From positions 124,001 through 188,000 of the forward strand of contig NZ_JBOFTR010000015.1 in NCBI RefSeq assembly GCF_051652165.1: DNA of 64,000 nt. Direction: 5' to 3'. Below the pieces are notes generated by a model that saw only the letters and a list, made by a program, of their open reading frames with translations, did not search any database and was not told the DNA's origin. This document shows positions 50,830 to 60,492 of the stretch, piece by piece. Position 1 is the stretch's first letter; each line of letters begins with the position of its first letter. A program made the position numbers and the translations under genes. The stretch comes from Plesiomonas sp051652165 (GTDB lineage Bacteria; Pseudomonadota; Gammaproteobacteria; Enterobacterales; CAMTGL01).

Positions 50830-52185
50830 ATGCTGGAAAATATACTGGCCATTGTTCTGCTGATCGCGGGAAGTGCTTTCTTTTCCATTTCAGAAATCTC
50901 TCTCGCAGCGTCTCGTAAAATTAAACTTAAGGTGATGGCCGATGAAGGCAATGTTGGGGCAGCGCGTGTTATTGCTCTGCAAGAACAGCCAGGCAACTTT
51001 TTTACTGTTGTACAAATTGGGTTAAATGCTGTTGCAATTTTAGGCGGTATTATTGGTGATACGGCGTTTTCACCCTACTTTGAGAGCCTATTAATCCACT
51101 GGGTTTCACCAGAAATGGCCAGTAAAATTGGCTTTTTACTCTCATTCTCTATTGTTACAGGTGGTTTTATTTTATTTGCAGACCTGATGCCAAAACGCAT
51201 TGGTATGGCAGAGCCAGAATCCATCTCAACGCGTATTGTCACACCTATGCAATTTTGCATCACGGTATTCAAACCTTTGGTCTGGTTTTTCAATGGAATC
51301 GCAAACACACTGTTTAAACTATTTAATATTCCCACCATTCGGAAAGAAGATATCACCTCTGATGATATCTATACGGTGTTTGAGCAAGGTGCATTAGCGG
51401 GGGTTTTGGGCAAACAAGAGCATCATCTGATTGAGAATGTGTTTGAGCTTGAATCACGCACCGTGCCCTCTTCAATGACACCGCGTGAAGATGTGATCTA
51501 TTTTGACATTCGCGAAAGTGAGCAGAGTATCCGTGAAAAAATATCTGCACACCCACACTCTAAGTTCTTAGTGTGTGATAACAATATTGACAGCGTGGTC
51601 GGTTATGTCGATTCAAAAGATATGCTGATGCGAATTTTAAACGGAAAAAGCATTGCACTGCATGAGGGTTTACCCATGCACAACCCGCTGTTTGTACCTG
51701 ACTCACTCACTTTGTCTGAAACACTAGAGAGTTTTAAAGGTAGCAGCGAAGACTTTGCTGTGATCCTCAATGAATATGCTCTGGTTGTCGGTATTATTAC
51801 GCTGAATGATGTGATGAGTACACTGATGGGCGATTTGGTTAATCAAAATCAAGAAGAGTTGATTGTCCAGCGTGATGAAAATACGTGGCTGATTGAGGGA
51901 AGCACACCTATTGATGATGTTATGCGTGCATTAGATATTGATGAGTTCCCTGATTCAGATAATTATGAAACCATTGGTGGTTTTATGATGTTTATGCTGC
52001 GTAAGATCCCCAAACGGACTGATTATACAATCTTTGATAAATATAAGTTTGAAGTTGTCGATATTGATAACTTTAAAATTGATCAATTGCTTATTACACG
52101 TATTTCACATGAAAGTGTTAATAAAGGAAAAACGGAATCAACTACACCTGATAATAGTGAAAAAACACCTGAAGAGATGGAATAA
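50830..52185 (+). CDS. paeA: CBS-domain membrane protein PaeA (YtfL), polyamine exporter
   Basis: YtfL/PaeA belongs to the CorC/HCC family. In E. coli and Salmonella it has been reported to protect against cadaverine and putrescine, probably by export. The 451-residue protein matches E. coli YtfL throughout. An N-terminal CNNM-type membrane domain (about 1-190; FFSISEISLAASRKIKLKVM, ADLMPKRIGMAEPE) is followed by two CBS motifs (about 205-330; SSMTPREDVIYFD, EYALVVGIITLNDVMSTLMGD). A CorC/HlyC domain ends the protein. I prefer ATG 50830; a GTG two codons upstream (50824) is also possible. A terminator follows. Confidence 0.92.
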   Translation: MLENILAIVLLIAGSAFFSISEISLAASRKIKLKVMADEGNVGAARVIALQEQPGNFFTVVQIGLNAVAILGGIIGDTAFSPYFESLLIHWVSPEMASKIGFLLSFSIVTGGFILFADLMPKRIGMAEPESISTRIVTPMQFCITVFKPLVWFFNGIANTLFKLFNIPTIRKEDITSDDIYTVFEQGALAGVLGKQEHHLIENVFELESRTVPSSMTPREDVIYFDIRESEQSIREKISAHPHSKFLVCDNNIDSVVGYVDSKDMLMRILNGKSIALHEGLPMHNPLFVPDSLTLSETLESFKGSSEDFAVILNEYALVVGIITLNDVMSTLMGDLVNQNQEELIVQRDENTWLIEGSTPIDDVMRALDIDEFPDSDNYETIGGFMMFMLRKIPKRTDYTIFDKYKFEVVDIDNFKIDQLLITRISHESVNKGKTESTTPDNSEKTPEEME

Positions 52186-52298
52186 AAAGCAGAATACATC
52201 AAGCAGTAACCGGTAACTGACGTTGTTATGCGTGCGGTATAAAAATAGATTAAGAAAATAGAGTACGCTGTTTAGCTCTTTTTATTTTTCTCATCACT

Positions 52299-52328
52299 AA
52301 AAAAGCCATCACTGTGTGATGGCTTTTT
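52299..52328. terminator. Bidirectional terminator between paeA and ytfK
   Basis: AAAAAGCCATCAC and GTGATGGCTTTTT form a 13-bp stem with a TGT loop between convergent genes. Confidence 0.92.
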
Positions 52329-52396
52329 ATATTGGCAATCTCTTTAACTTGCATACATCAGATTAACACCTGATTTCATTTCAACAACGTGAATGT

Positions 52397-52606
52397 TTAG
52401 GCTATCTCAGTATGAAGCTCGCTAATATGGCGATTAATCTCACTCATCACGCTGTAATGCTGTTTATCTTTTGTTTTAGGTAGCAAGATTTTACCTTGAT
52501 CAAATTCAAAAGCACCGATGCCCTTAATATAGACACGGCCACGAAAAAACCCTTTTACGTAGCGCGCAATCACAGGGGGGTTGTAACGTTGAAAAATACG
52601 CATCAT
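52397..52606 (-). CDS. ytfK: Stringent-response modulator YtfK
   Basis: YtfK binds SpoT and tips it towards (p)ppGpp synthesis during phosphate or fatty-acid starvation in E. coli. The 69-residue protein matches E. coli YtfK (68): [19 protein letters not shown], then [20 protein letters not shown] and VMSEINR. Two ATGs are adjacent (52606 and 52603); GGAGGT spacing favours 52606, family comparison allows either. E. coli ytfK is reported to be in the PhoB regulon; repeated GTCAT motifs lie upstream here. Confidence 0.9.
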   Translation of the reverse strand: MMRIFQRYNPPVIARYVKGFFRGRVYIKGIGAFEFDQGKILLPKTKDKQHYSVMSEINRHISELHTEIA

Positions 52607-53129
52607 TGGTTTGACCTCCATTCAAGTCCACTTGTCTGCTCTCTCGGTGTTTGAATATTCCTTGTCAACCAAGTACAACATAATATTAACACAAGTGAGA
52701 AAAATCGTCATCATGACCATGTCATCATAGTCATAATGTCATGTTAGGTCGTTGATGATAGTCGGAAAATATTGCTGAAATTTGTCAGTAAAACGATATT
52801 TTGTGACGATTAACCCATTATCCTGCAATAGGATATATCTTCGCATAGACGATATTCCATGATCACTCCAGTGAGGACTCGATTCGCAAATCGCTAACTG
52901 TCTCTTTTTAAGCAACCCCTCACACAGAAAAAAACAACGTCTTTGTAACCTTTACCTGACAAATACCATCAGGCCAATTATGATAACAACAGGCCACATT
53001 TTCGCCACATCACGCGTTAGTCGCCACACAGCTTATTTCAACAAAATTGCCATCGCCATCAGGGAGATGACAACCATAACCATTGAGAACAATGATCAGT
53101 TTTCTCTTATTGATTAAGGATCAATACAC
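52607..53129. promoter_or_regulatory. Divergent ytfK-ytfJ control region with repeated GTCAT motifs
   Basis: This 523-base gap has no supported gene. GTCAT occurs four times on the plus strand, at 52707, 52721, 52730 and 52738. TGTCAT is the core of a PhoB box, although the spacing (14, 9 and 8) is not the canonical 11. A TTGACA-like -35 for ytfK lies on the minus strand near 52665. The ytfJ start has AAGGA nine bases upstream. Confidence 0.4.
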
Positions 53130-53702
53130 ATGAAAAAAATAACCTTGATAGTGGTATTAAGCATACTGTTTCCGACTTGGGGATTTGCAGCACTTATCCA
53201 GCAAGATAAACCGTTACCCCAAGCTACGGTAATTGATAAAGGTGAGATCGTATTGCAAAAAACTGAAAAATCAGATGACAATATGGTGTATATGCCTTGG
53301 AGTACACGGCAATTAAGTGGAAAAGTTCGGGTTATCCACGCTATTGCTGGCCGTTCATCGGCAAAAGAGATGAATGCACCTTTTATTGAAGCAATTAAAG
53401 CGGCTAAATTTCCACGAGAACGCTACCAAACTACCACCATTATCAATGCGAATGATGCAATAATCGGTACTCGTACTTTTGTACGTAGCCGCCTTAAAGA
53501 GAGTAAGCGTGAATTTCCGTGGTCACAATTTATTTATGACGAAAACGGGGTCGTACAACATGCATGGCAATTAAAACCAGAAAGTTCAGCCATTATTATA
53601 TTAAATTCAAAAGGCACGGTATTGTTTGCTAAAGAGGGTGCATTAACTGCTCGTGAAATAGAGAAAGCGATCACTTTAATTAAGACAACACTCAGCCAAT
53701 AA
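53130..53702 (+). CDS. ytfJ: Periplasmic protein YtfJ
   Basis: A 190-residue exported protein with a clear signal peptide (KKITLIVVLSILFPTWGFAAL). It matches E. coli YtfJ (184). The family has a thioredoxin-like fold but lacks a redox CxxC; the equivalent loop here reads IAGRSSAKEMN. The conserved KFPRERYQTTTIIN and SREFPWSQF-type (here KREFPWSQF) segments are present. Its function is unknown. It sits divergent from ytfK, as in E. coli. Confidence 0.9.
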   Translation: MKKITLIVVLSILFPTWGFAALIQQDKPLPQATVIDKGEIVLQKTEKSDDNMVYMPWSTRQLSGKVRVIHAIAGRSSAKEMNAPFIEAIKAAKFPRERYQTTTIINANDAIIGTRTFVRSRLKESKREFPWSQFIYDENGVVQHAWQLKPESSAIIILNSKGTVLFAKEGALTAREIEKAITLIKTTLSQ

Positions 53703-53751
53703 ACTTATAACTCAATGCATGCTAACGGGTTTGGATTTATCTCTTCATCAG

Positions 53752-53791
53752 ATCACCATAAGCGATTATCAACCAGAGCTTATGGTGATCA
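53752..53791. other. Long hairpin between ytfJ and fklB
   Basis: GATCACCATAAGC (53752-53764) and GCTTATGGTGATC (53779-53791) form a perfect 13-bp stem with a 14-base loop. It lies between convergent genes and has no T-run. It may mark transcript ends. Confidence 0.55.
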
Positions 53792-53818
53792 TGTCAGAGC
53801 GAATGCAGACGCAGATGA

Positions 53819-54439
53819 TTACAGAATGTCTAACAATTCAACATCAAACTGCAACATACTGCAAGGCGGAATAGATTGGCCAGCGCCACGCTCACCATAT
53901 GCTAATGCATGTGGAATGTATAAGCGCCATTTAGAACCTACTGGCATCATCGTCAGAGCTTCTGTCCAACCGGCAATTACACCGTTGACTGGAAACTCTG
54001 CTGGTTGGCCACGCTGTACTGAGCTGTCAAAAACAGTGCCATTTAATAAGCTACCCGTATAGTGTACCTTTACACGGTCAGTACGTGCAGGAATTGGGCC
54101 TGTACCTTGTTCGAGGACTTCAAATTGCAAACCTGAGCCTGTGTTATTCACACCTTCACGGCTAGCATTTTGTTGTAAGAAGGCTTCACCTTCAGCAGCA
54201 ACTTCTTGGAATTGAGCCTGACGCGCTGTTTCCGCGCGGGTGTGCATTTCACGCAGAGCACGGTGAACAACGTCAACCGGAATGGCAGGTGCATGGCCTT
54301 CGAGTGCATCACGCAAGCCTGCAGATAAGGCATCAAGTGCTAAGTCGGTCATACCGCTATCAGCGAGTTGTTGACCAATTTGCAAGCCAATACCATAGCT
54401 TGCTTGTGCTTCTAACGTTTCAAGAGCTGGAGTTGTCAT
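53819..54439 (-). CDS. fklB: FKBP-type peptidyl-prolyl cis-trans isomerase FklB
   Basis: FklB (FKBP22) is a dimeric prolyl isomerase. The 206-residue length equals that of E. coli. An N-terminal helical dimerisation domain (about 1-85; [17 protein letters not shown]) is followed by a long helix and the FKBP domain (about 110-206). The FKBP domain shows [27 protein letters not shown] and [13 protein letters not shown]. There is no signal peptide, so it is cytoplasmic. It is divergent from oapA, as in E. coli. Confidence 0.96.
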   Translation of the reverse strand: MTTPALETLEAQASYGIGLQIGQQLADSGMTDLALDALSAGLRDALEGHAPAIPVDVVHRALREMHTRAETARQAQFQEVAAEGEAFLQQNASREGVNNTGSGLQFEVLEQGTGPIPARTDRVKVHYTGSLLNGTVFDSSVQRGQPAEFPVNGVIAGWTEALTMMPVGSKWRLYIPHALAYGERGAGQSIPPCSMLQFDVELLDIL

Positions 54440-54610
54440 CTATTTTCCTTACCAATACATCACTTACTAAACCGCGAGCATAGCAGTCTCTGTTCTTTCC
54501 GGCAAAAACTGGGAAGAGAAATCCGCGTTTTCAATCTAAATACCGTGACATTTGCCGTCGAAAAGGAAAAAATAAACTTATCGCGGCACGTCTAGATACA
54601 TGGAGCACAA

Positions 54611-55648
54611 GTGGACCTGCGAACAGATAATGGGCCTGTGGGAAGAGCAGGCCAAAAACGTCAAACAAAACCGGTTAAAAAAACCCAGAATGGTCGTATA
54701 CGGCGTTTACAGCGTTGGTTTCGTCGCCTTGAGTTACCTCAGTGGCAATTACCAACGCTTAATGTCTCACTGCCATCGGCAGAACTAGGGCTATCGGGCG
54801 TATTACGGGCTGCGTTAGTGGCGTTATGGCATATTCCTGACCGATTTACATGGTTCGGTCCCGTCTCGCCCTTTCATCGCCGTTGGATAACCGTGAGTAT
54901 CTTGGTTGTATTGCTCGGTGTAATACTGCCATCTGGTGATTCACCTTCTTCGCTTTCATCAACAATACCGGTAGATGAAAATAGGGTGCTCGCTGATGAT
55001 GCCCAAAGCAACAGCAGTCAACCGATAACGCTTACCCCAGAAGTGCTTTCGGCCCGCGAACCTGATCGCCGTATTCCACAAGAGATGCCTGAAGATCAAG
55101 AACAACAAGTTGAAGCCCAGCCGGTTGTTCCAACAACACGCGCTTCTGACAATAATACAGTAGTACGTCATTCACCAAGTACTGAGCGGCCTGCTATTGA
55201 ACAGCCAAAAAGAGTGAGCACACCACCCGTACATCACACCAGTAACGAAAGACCACTGCCGACACGCCCATCAGCAGAAAGAGCAACTTCTGTAGTAAAA
55301 TCCCCCGTGAAAGAGACACTGAAAAAAGAAACGGTGAGAGAAGCGGTTACAACTCCGCCACCTTCTACAGTATTAAACAGCACCGCCGGTTGGCGAAGCT
55401 ACTCTGTTGGTAAAGGTGTGACGTTAGCGCAAGTGTTCCGTTCAGCAAATTTACCCTTACCTGATCTTATGGCGATGACGCGTGCACAAGCAGCAAATAA
55501 ACCATTGAGTAATGTGAAAGCTGGCCAGACTGTACGTGTCAAAGTCGATGCTCAAGGCAGAGTAGATGCTCTGCATATCGATGCATTTCCAGGCGAAAAA
55601 CCGGTTGTTTTTGTGCGTACAGCAACAGGGTTTGTACAATCACAATAA
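54611..55648 (+). CDS. oapA: OapA-type cell-envelope protein (YtfB)
   Basis: The C-terminal about 90 residues (260-345; WRSYSVGKGVTLAQVFR ... KPLSNVKAGQTVRV) are the LysM-like OapA domain, which binds peptidoglycan glycans. E. coli YtfB/OapA localises to the septum and affects cell division when overproduced. Before it are a basic cytoplasmic N-terminus, a conserved PVSPFHRRW motif, one membrane helix (about 92-107), and a long Pro/Ser/Thr/Glu-rich linker (108-258). At 345 residues it is much longer than E. coli YtfB (212) because of the N-terminus and linker. The start is GTG with GGAG five bases upstream. Confidence 0.85.
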   Translation: MDLRTDNGPVGRAGQKRQTKPVKKTQNGRIRRLQRWFRRLELPQWQLPTLNVSLPSAELGLSGVLRAALVALWHIPDRFTWFGPVSPFHRRWITVSILVVLLGVILPSGDSPSSLSSTIPVDENRVLADDAQSNSSQPITLTPEVLSAREPDRRIPQEMPEDQEQQVEAQPVVPTTRASDNNTVVRHSPSTERPAIEQPKRVSTPPVHHTSNERPLPTRPSAERATSVVKSPVKETLKKETVREAVTTPPPSTVLNSTAGWRSYSVGKGVTLAQVFRSANLPLPDLMAMTRAQAANKPLSNVKAGQTVRVKVDAQGRVDALHIDAFPGEKPVVFVRTATGFVQSQ

Positions 55649-55676
55649 TGGCTACCGTGTAAACTCTCACGCAAAT

Positions 55677-55717
55677 AAAATAAAAGGCCCTTTGATCTTC
55701 AAAGGGCCTTTTATTTT
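55677..55717. terminator. Bidirectional terminator between oapA and cpdB
   Basis: A 19-bp perfect stem (55677-55695 with 55699-55717; core AAGGCCCTTTGA/TCAAAGGGCCTT) with a TCT loop and A/T-runs on both ends lies between convergent genes. Confidence 0.94.
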
Positions 55718-55786
55718 CACTTTTATTGCATCTAAAAATAAAACGAATTGTTTTGTTTTTTAGCTATGCAGTTGTTTTTAATCTCT

Positions 55787-57766
55787 TTACGGATTTGTTT
55801 TTGTTGTTGTGGGCGCAAGATCAACACGGTATACGGCAAAACCATTGTCATCTTTCCCCACTTGCGTCATCGGATATTGCGCATGCTCATTAATAAACTG
55901 TGTTGCTTTCGCTGATGGTGAGGTTTCCATCCGAATATCGAGTGGTGTTTTGCTGTTAATCGGGGCTAATCGCCAGTTGTTATCCGCTGTCGGTACAACT
56001 TGACCCTGTTTCTTGCTCTGTTGAGTGATGTAAGAGGCCAAGACTTGACGATTTTCATCCGGTGAAGCAAACGCAATAAACTGGCTACCCGTACCGGCAA
56101 ATTTCTCACCATAAGCACGGTAGTTATTGGTAACAACAATAAAGGCAGCTTTAGGATCAACCGGTTTACCGTTAAAGCTCAGCCCCTGAATACGCTCAGA
56201 AGTGGGGTTAATGAGCTGACATTCACCGTCAAAACGTGCCGGTTTTGTCACATCAATCTGATACTTCACACCGTCAATAACATCAAAATTATAGGTACGG
56301 AAACCATCCCAGTTAATCAGTGATTGCGGCGCACTGCTGTTCACATCAATCTGGTTAAACTGACCGGCAGAGCACTCCAGCCAATCTTTAAGCTGTGCAC
56401 CATTGAGTTTTACCGCCACCAGCGTATTGGGGTACAAATACAGATCAGCGGCATTGCGGAAGGTCAACTGACCTTTTTCCACCTCAACATAACTGGTTGG
56501 GTCATTTTTCCGGCCCCCCACTTTAAATGGCGCGGCAGCAGAGAGCACCGGAATACCGTCTAAATCCGGATCGCCCTGAATAAAGTGCTCGGCATACGCT
56601 TTTTGTGCATTATTGACAATCTGTACTGTCGGATCATCTTGGATCAGCGCCAAAAAGCTGTACATATTGTCTGAAGCTTTACCAATTGGCTGGCTAACAA
56701 ACTCGCGTGTACCAGCATGATCTGCTTTCAACGCCGCCGTCAGTTTGGGATCAGCCTCAACCAGCGGCTTGTTAGCAGCCTTATCAAAAATGGGGCGCGC
56801 ATGTGCAGAGGCATCGGCAACCTGCCATTTACCGCTATCATTGTTGAGCACAAAATCCACCACACCCAGATGATCACCCCACTGCCCCGGCATCACGGCT
56901 GCCACACCGTTTAGCGTGCCTTTTTCAAGGTTCACTCCAGGCAGTGCTACAAACTCTTTACTTGGGAAAATACCGTGCGAGTGACCAAACATAATCGCAT
57001 CAATGCCCTTTACCTCAGAGAGGTAATAAACTGAGTTTTCAGCCATCGCTTTATACGGGTCTGACGATACACCTGAATGTGGTATAGCAATGACCAAATC
57101 TGCGCCTTCAGCACGCATTTTTGGCACGAGTTCTTCGGCAGTCTGCTTAATGTCTTTTACCGTGACTTTACCGTCGAGATTAGCTTTATCCCAAATTAAA
57201 ATCTGTGGCGGCACAAAACCGATATAGCCGATTTTCAACGTCTGCTTATTGCCCGCATTATCCACCACCTCTGTCTCTTTAATCAGATACTGCTGCAACA
57301 ACGGTTTTCCGGTTTTTGCATCAAAAACATTGGCGTTAATGTACGGGAATGCTGCACCTTCTAGCGCATTTTTTAGGTAGTCCAACCCATAATTAAACTC
57401 ATGATTACCTAGATTTCCTACCTGATAATCAAGCAAATTCATAGCCTTGTAGACAGGATGTACCTCGCCTTTTTTTAGCCCTTTTGCCGCCTGATAATCC
57501 CCCATCGGGCTGCCTTGAATCAGATCGCCGTTATCCACCAGCACGCTATTTTTCGCTTCTTTGCGTGCCGCATCAATCAGGGTTGCCGTACGGGTTAAAC
57601 CAAACTTTTCGGTAGCATGATCTTTGTAATAGTCATAATCCATCATGTTACTGTGCAAATCGGTGGTTTCCAGCACGCGCAGGGAAACGGTTGCGGCACT
57701 TGCCACTCCGGAGCAGAGCAAGCTTGCGGCAATCGCCAATGCCAATGGAGTACGGGATAACGACAT
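55787..57766 (-). CDS. cpdB: 2',3'-cyclic-nucleotide 2'-phosphodiesterase / 3'-nucleotidase
   Basis: CpdB is a periplasmic enzyme that opens 2',3'-cyclic nucleotides and removes 3'-phosphates, allowing use of extracellular nucleotides. The ATG at 57766 has GAGGA at six bases and gives 659 residues (647 in E. coli). A signal peptide ([17 protein letters not shown]) is followed by the metallophosphatase domain (about 28-300): [41 protein letters not shown]. The 5'-nucleotidase C-terminal domain comes after it. It is divergent from the cys operon. Confidence 0.96.
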   Translation of the reverse strand: MSLSRTPLALAIAASLLCSGVASAATVSLRVLETTDLHSNMMDYDYYKDHATEKFGLTRTATLIDAARKEAKNSVLVDNGDLIQGSPMGDYQAAKGLKKGEVHPVYKAMNLLDYQVGNLGNHEFNYGLDYLKNALEGAAFPYINANVFDAKTGKPLLQQYLIKETEVVDNAGNKQTLKIGYIGFVPPQILIWDKANLDGKVTVKDIKQTAEELVPKMRAEGADLVIAIPHSGVSSDPYKAMAENSVYYLSEVKGIDAIMFGHSHGIFPSKEFVALPGVNLEKGTLNGVAAVMPGQWGDHLGVVDFVLNNDSGKWQVADASAHARPIFDKAANKPLVEADPKLTAALKADHAGTREFVSQPIGKASDNMYSFLALIQDDPTVQIVNNAQKAYAEHFIQGDPDLDGIPVLSAAAPFKVGGRKNDPTSYVEVEKGQLTFRNAADLYLYPNTLVAVKLNGAQLKDWLECSAGQFNQIDVNSSAPQSLINWDGFRTYNFDVIDGVKYQIDVTKPARFDGECQLINPTSERIQGLSFNGKPVDPKAAFIVVTNNYRAYGEKFAGTGSQFIAFASPDENRQVLASYITQQSKKQGQVVPTADNNWRLAPINSKTPLDIRMETSPSAKATQFINEHAQYPMTQVGKDDNGFAVYRVDLAPTTTKTNP

Positions 57767-57786
57767 AACCATTCCTCAAACAAACA

Positions 57787-57820
57787 ATAAGAGTGCGAAA
57801 TTCCCGATAAGAGTAGCAAA
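57787..57820. repeat. Direct repeat in the cpdB-cysG spacer
   Basis: ATAAGAGTGCGAAA (57787-57800) is repeated as ATAAGAGTAGCAAA (57807-57820), with start points 20 bases apart, about two helical turns. It lies just upstream of cpdB. No regulator is recognised. The rest of this 294-base spacer holds a small palindrome, AATGCTAATTCAGCATT, near 57980. Confidence 0.45.
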
Positions 57821-58060
57821 TCTGTATGTATGACGAACTTTTTACTCAGTACTCTGTGAACATCATCCCGTTTAATTGACAGGCTCTTCCTCTTTCATCG
57901 CTTTGTTATTTAGGGCTCTTATCACTTTTTAAAAGGAGACAGCTAAAAAAGCCGATGGATTAGAACAAAACGGAATTTGAAATGCTAATTCAGCATTTAT
58001 GCGTCTCTCAATAACGCTCTATAGTGCTTGCCAGAAAGGGAATTACTGCTGAGGGTTGTT

Positions 58061-59563
58061 ATGGAATACTTACCTCTGTTTGCCCAGATTAAAGGGCGTT
58101 CGGTTTTGGTTGTCGGTGGCGGCAGCGTAGCTGAACGCAAAATTGCCTTACTACTCAGTGCACACGCTAATATTAAGATTGTCAGTGCCAGCTTAACGGC
58201 CACACTACAACAGTGTATTGAACAGCAACAGCTACAATGGCTGAGTACCACCTTTAACCCCGCCCAGCTCGATGGCCAGTTTTTGGTGATTGCCGCAACA
58301 GATGACAACAGCCTTAACGCTGAAGTGAGCGCGGCTGCAGAGGCGCGCGGTATTTTTGTGAATGTGGTGGATAACAAAGCCCTGTGCTCATTTATTGTAC
58401 CCGCCATTATTGACCGTTCACCGATTGTGGTAGCGGTCTCTTCCGGCGGAGCGGCCCCCGTACTGGTTCGGCTCATTCGCGAAAAACTCGAAGCAACCCT
58501 GCCAACACACCTTGGTGCAATGGCAACATTGGCTGACAAATGGCGTGGCAAAGTCAAAGCTGCACTGCCCTCGGTAACGGCCCGTCGGCGTTTTTGGGAG
58601 GCCCTGTTTGGTGGCCGCTTCTCTAGCTTGGTACAAAATGGGCAACAAGCGCAGGCGGAGATCACCCTTGAGCAGGCTTTGGCTACGGTAATTAATCAAA
58701 CTACCGCCGAGCCACAAATACCTAAACAATCTGCTCACCAACAGCCCGTGCATCAACACAGTGCAAATGATGACAATGCTACCGTGACCGCAGGCGAGGT
58801 TTTTCTGGTCGGTGCCGGCCCCGGTGATCCCGGTTTGCTGACACTGCGGGCATTGCAGGTTTTGCAACAGGCTGATGTTGTGCTGTACGACTATCTTGTT
58901 TCAGATGCCATTTTAGAGCTGATTCGGCGGGATGCAGAGCGTCTGTGTGTCGGTAAAAAAGCGGGTTTTCACTCTGTTCCACAAGATGAGATCAATGCCA
59001 CCTTGCTGGCACTGGCACAGGCCGGAAAACGGGTTGTACGGCTCAAAGGCGGAGACCCGTTTATTTTTGGACGTGGGGCGGAAGAGTTAGAAGCCCTGAT
59101 CCCCGCCGGTATTCCGTTTCAAGTTGTGCCAGGGATCACTGCCGCTGCAGGCGCAACCGCCTATGCCGGAATTCCGCTGACACACCGAGATTATGCGCAA
59201 ACGGCTATGTTCATCACCGGACACTGCCGGCCTGATGGCGATCAGCTCGACTGGTCAACACTGGCCCGTGGCCGCCAGACACTGGCGATTTATATGGGCA
59301 CGGTTAAAGCGGCCGAGATCCAGCAGCAACTGATCGCGCATGGGCGGGCAGCCTCTACTCCGGTGGCCATTATCGCCAAAGGAACACGCCCTGATCAGCA
59401 AGTGCTACGCGGTGAACTGCAACAGCTTTCGACACTCGCCCAGCACGCTGACTCTCCGGCACTGATTATTGTCGGGGAAGTTGCTGCACTGGCCGACTCT
59501 CTGCACTGGTTTGGTGAACGGCCACACAGCCCACTTTGGCCTTCTGTTGTAAATTTGGTTTAA
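58061..59563 (+). CDS. cysG: Siroheme synthase CysG (trifunctional)
   Basis: CysG makes siroheme for sulfite and nitrite reductases. It combines precorrin-2 dehydrogenase/ferrochelatase (N-terminal) with uroporphyrinogen III methyltransferase (C-terminal). Started at ATG 58061 it has 500 residues (457 in E. coli). The N-terminal Rossmann motif is [18 protein letters not shown], and [17 protein letters not shown] follows. After a 40-residue His/Gln-rich linker, the methyltransferase begins at [19 protein letters not shown] and shows [18 protein letters not shown] and [10 protein letters not shown]. The linker is the main extra length. It heads the cysGDNCQ string. Confidence 0.95.
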   Translation: MEYLPLFAQIKGRSVLVVGGGSVAERKIALLLSAHANIKIVSASLTATLQQCIEQQQLQWLSTTFNPAQLDGQFLVIAATDDNSLNAEVSAAAEARGIFVNVVDNKALCSFIVPAIIDRSPIVVAVSSGGAAPVLVRLIREKLEATLPTHLGAMATLADKWRGKVKAALPSVTARRRFWEALFGGRFSSLVQNGQQAQAEITLEQALATVINQTTAEPQIPKQSAHQQPVHQHSANDDNATVTAGEVFLVGAGPGDPGLLTLRALQVLQQADVVLYDYLVSDAILELIRRDAERLCVGKKAGFHSVPQDEINATLLALAQAGKRVVRLKGGDPFIFGRGAEELEALIPAGIPFQVVPGITAAAGATAYAGIPLTHRDYAQTAMFITGHCRPDGDQLDWSTLARGRQTLAIYMGTVKAAEIQQQLIAHGRAASTPVAIIAKGTRPDQQVLRGELQQLSTLAQHADSPALIIVGEVAALADSLHWFGERPHSPLWPSVVNLV

Positions 59564-59572
59564 GGATATCCC

Positions 59573-60481
59573 ATGGACGTAAAACAACTGACCCATTTAC
59601 AGCAACTTGAAGCCGAAAGTATCCATATTCTTCGGGAAGTTGCCGCTGAATTTACCAATCCGGTGATGATGTACTCGATTGGTAAAGACTCCTCCGTCAT
59701 GCTGCATCTGGCCCGTAAAGCCTTCTATCCGGGAAAAATTCCCTTCCCGTTGCTGCATGTTGATACCGGTTGGAAATTCCGTGAAATGTATGAGTTTCGT
59801 GATCGTACAGCCAAAGAGTATGGCTTTGAGCTGCTGGTTCACCGCAATCCTGACGGGCTGGCGATGAACATCAACCCGTTTGTACACGGCAGTGCTAAAC
59901 ATACCGATATCATGAAAACCGAAGGGCTTAAGCAAGCACTCAACCACTACAAATTTGATGCCGCCTTTGGTGGTGCACGCCGTGATGAAGAGAAATCGCG
60001 CGCTAAAGAGCGGATCTACTCATTTCGGGATCAAGCACACCGCTGGGATCCGAAAAATCAGCGTCCTGAGCTGTGGCACAACTATAACGGCCAGATCAAC
60101 AAAGGTGAGAGTATCCGCGTCTTTCCTCTGTCAAACTGGACCGAGCTGGATATCTGGCAATACATCTTTCTCGAAGGGATCAACATCGTCCCACTGTATC
60201 TGGCCAAAGAGCGCCCTGTATTAGAGCGCGATGGCATGCTGCTGATGGTTGATGATGACCGCATCGAACTGCAGCCTAACGAGCGCATTGAGCAGCGTAA
60301 AGTTCGTTTTCGTACACTCGGTTGCTGGCCACTGACCGGTGCAATTGAATCTGATGCTGACAGTCTGACTGCCATCATTGAAGAGATGTTGTTATCAAGC
60401 AGCAGCGAACGGCAAGGGCGGCTGATCGATAAAGATCAGGCCGGATCAATGGAGATGAAAAAGCGTCAGGGATACTTCTAA
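59573..60481 (+). CDS. cysD: Sulfate adenylyltransferase subunit 2
   Basis: CysD catalyses formation of adenosine 5'-phosphosulfate from ATP and sulfate; CysN supplies GTP hydrolysis. The 302-residue length equals E. coli CysD. The PP-loop-type motif [18 protein letters not shown] lies near residue 36. [22 protein letters not shown] and the C-terminal [15 protein letters not shown] are typical. It starts ten bases after the cysG stop and is 11 bases before cysN. Confidence 0.97.
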   Translation: MDVKQLTHLQQLEAESIHILREVAAEFTNPVMMYSIGKDSSVMLHLARKAFYPGKIPFPLLHVDTGWKFREMYEFRDRTAKEYGFELLVHRNPDGLAMNINPFVHGSAKHTDIMKTEGLKQALNHYKFDAAFGGARRDEEKSRAKERIYSFRDQAHRWDPKNQRPELWHNYNGQINKGESIRVFPLSNWTELDIWQYIFLEGINIVPLYLAKERPVLERDGMLLMVDDDRIELQPNERIEQRKVRFRTLGCWPLTGAIESDADSLTAIIEEMLLSSSSERQGRLIDKDQAGSMEMKKRQGYF

Positions 60482-60492
60482 GGAGCGGCATC

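Noticed and set aside
52860..52900. A 12-codon ORF in the ytfK-ytfJ spacer (starting ATGATCACTCC)
   Set aside because: There is no clear ribosome site and no runs of regulatory codons, so it cannot be told from chance.
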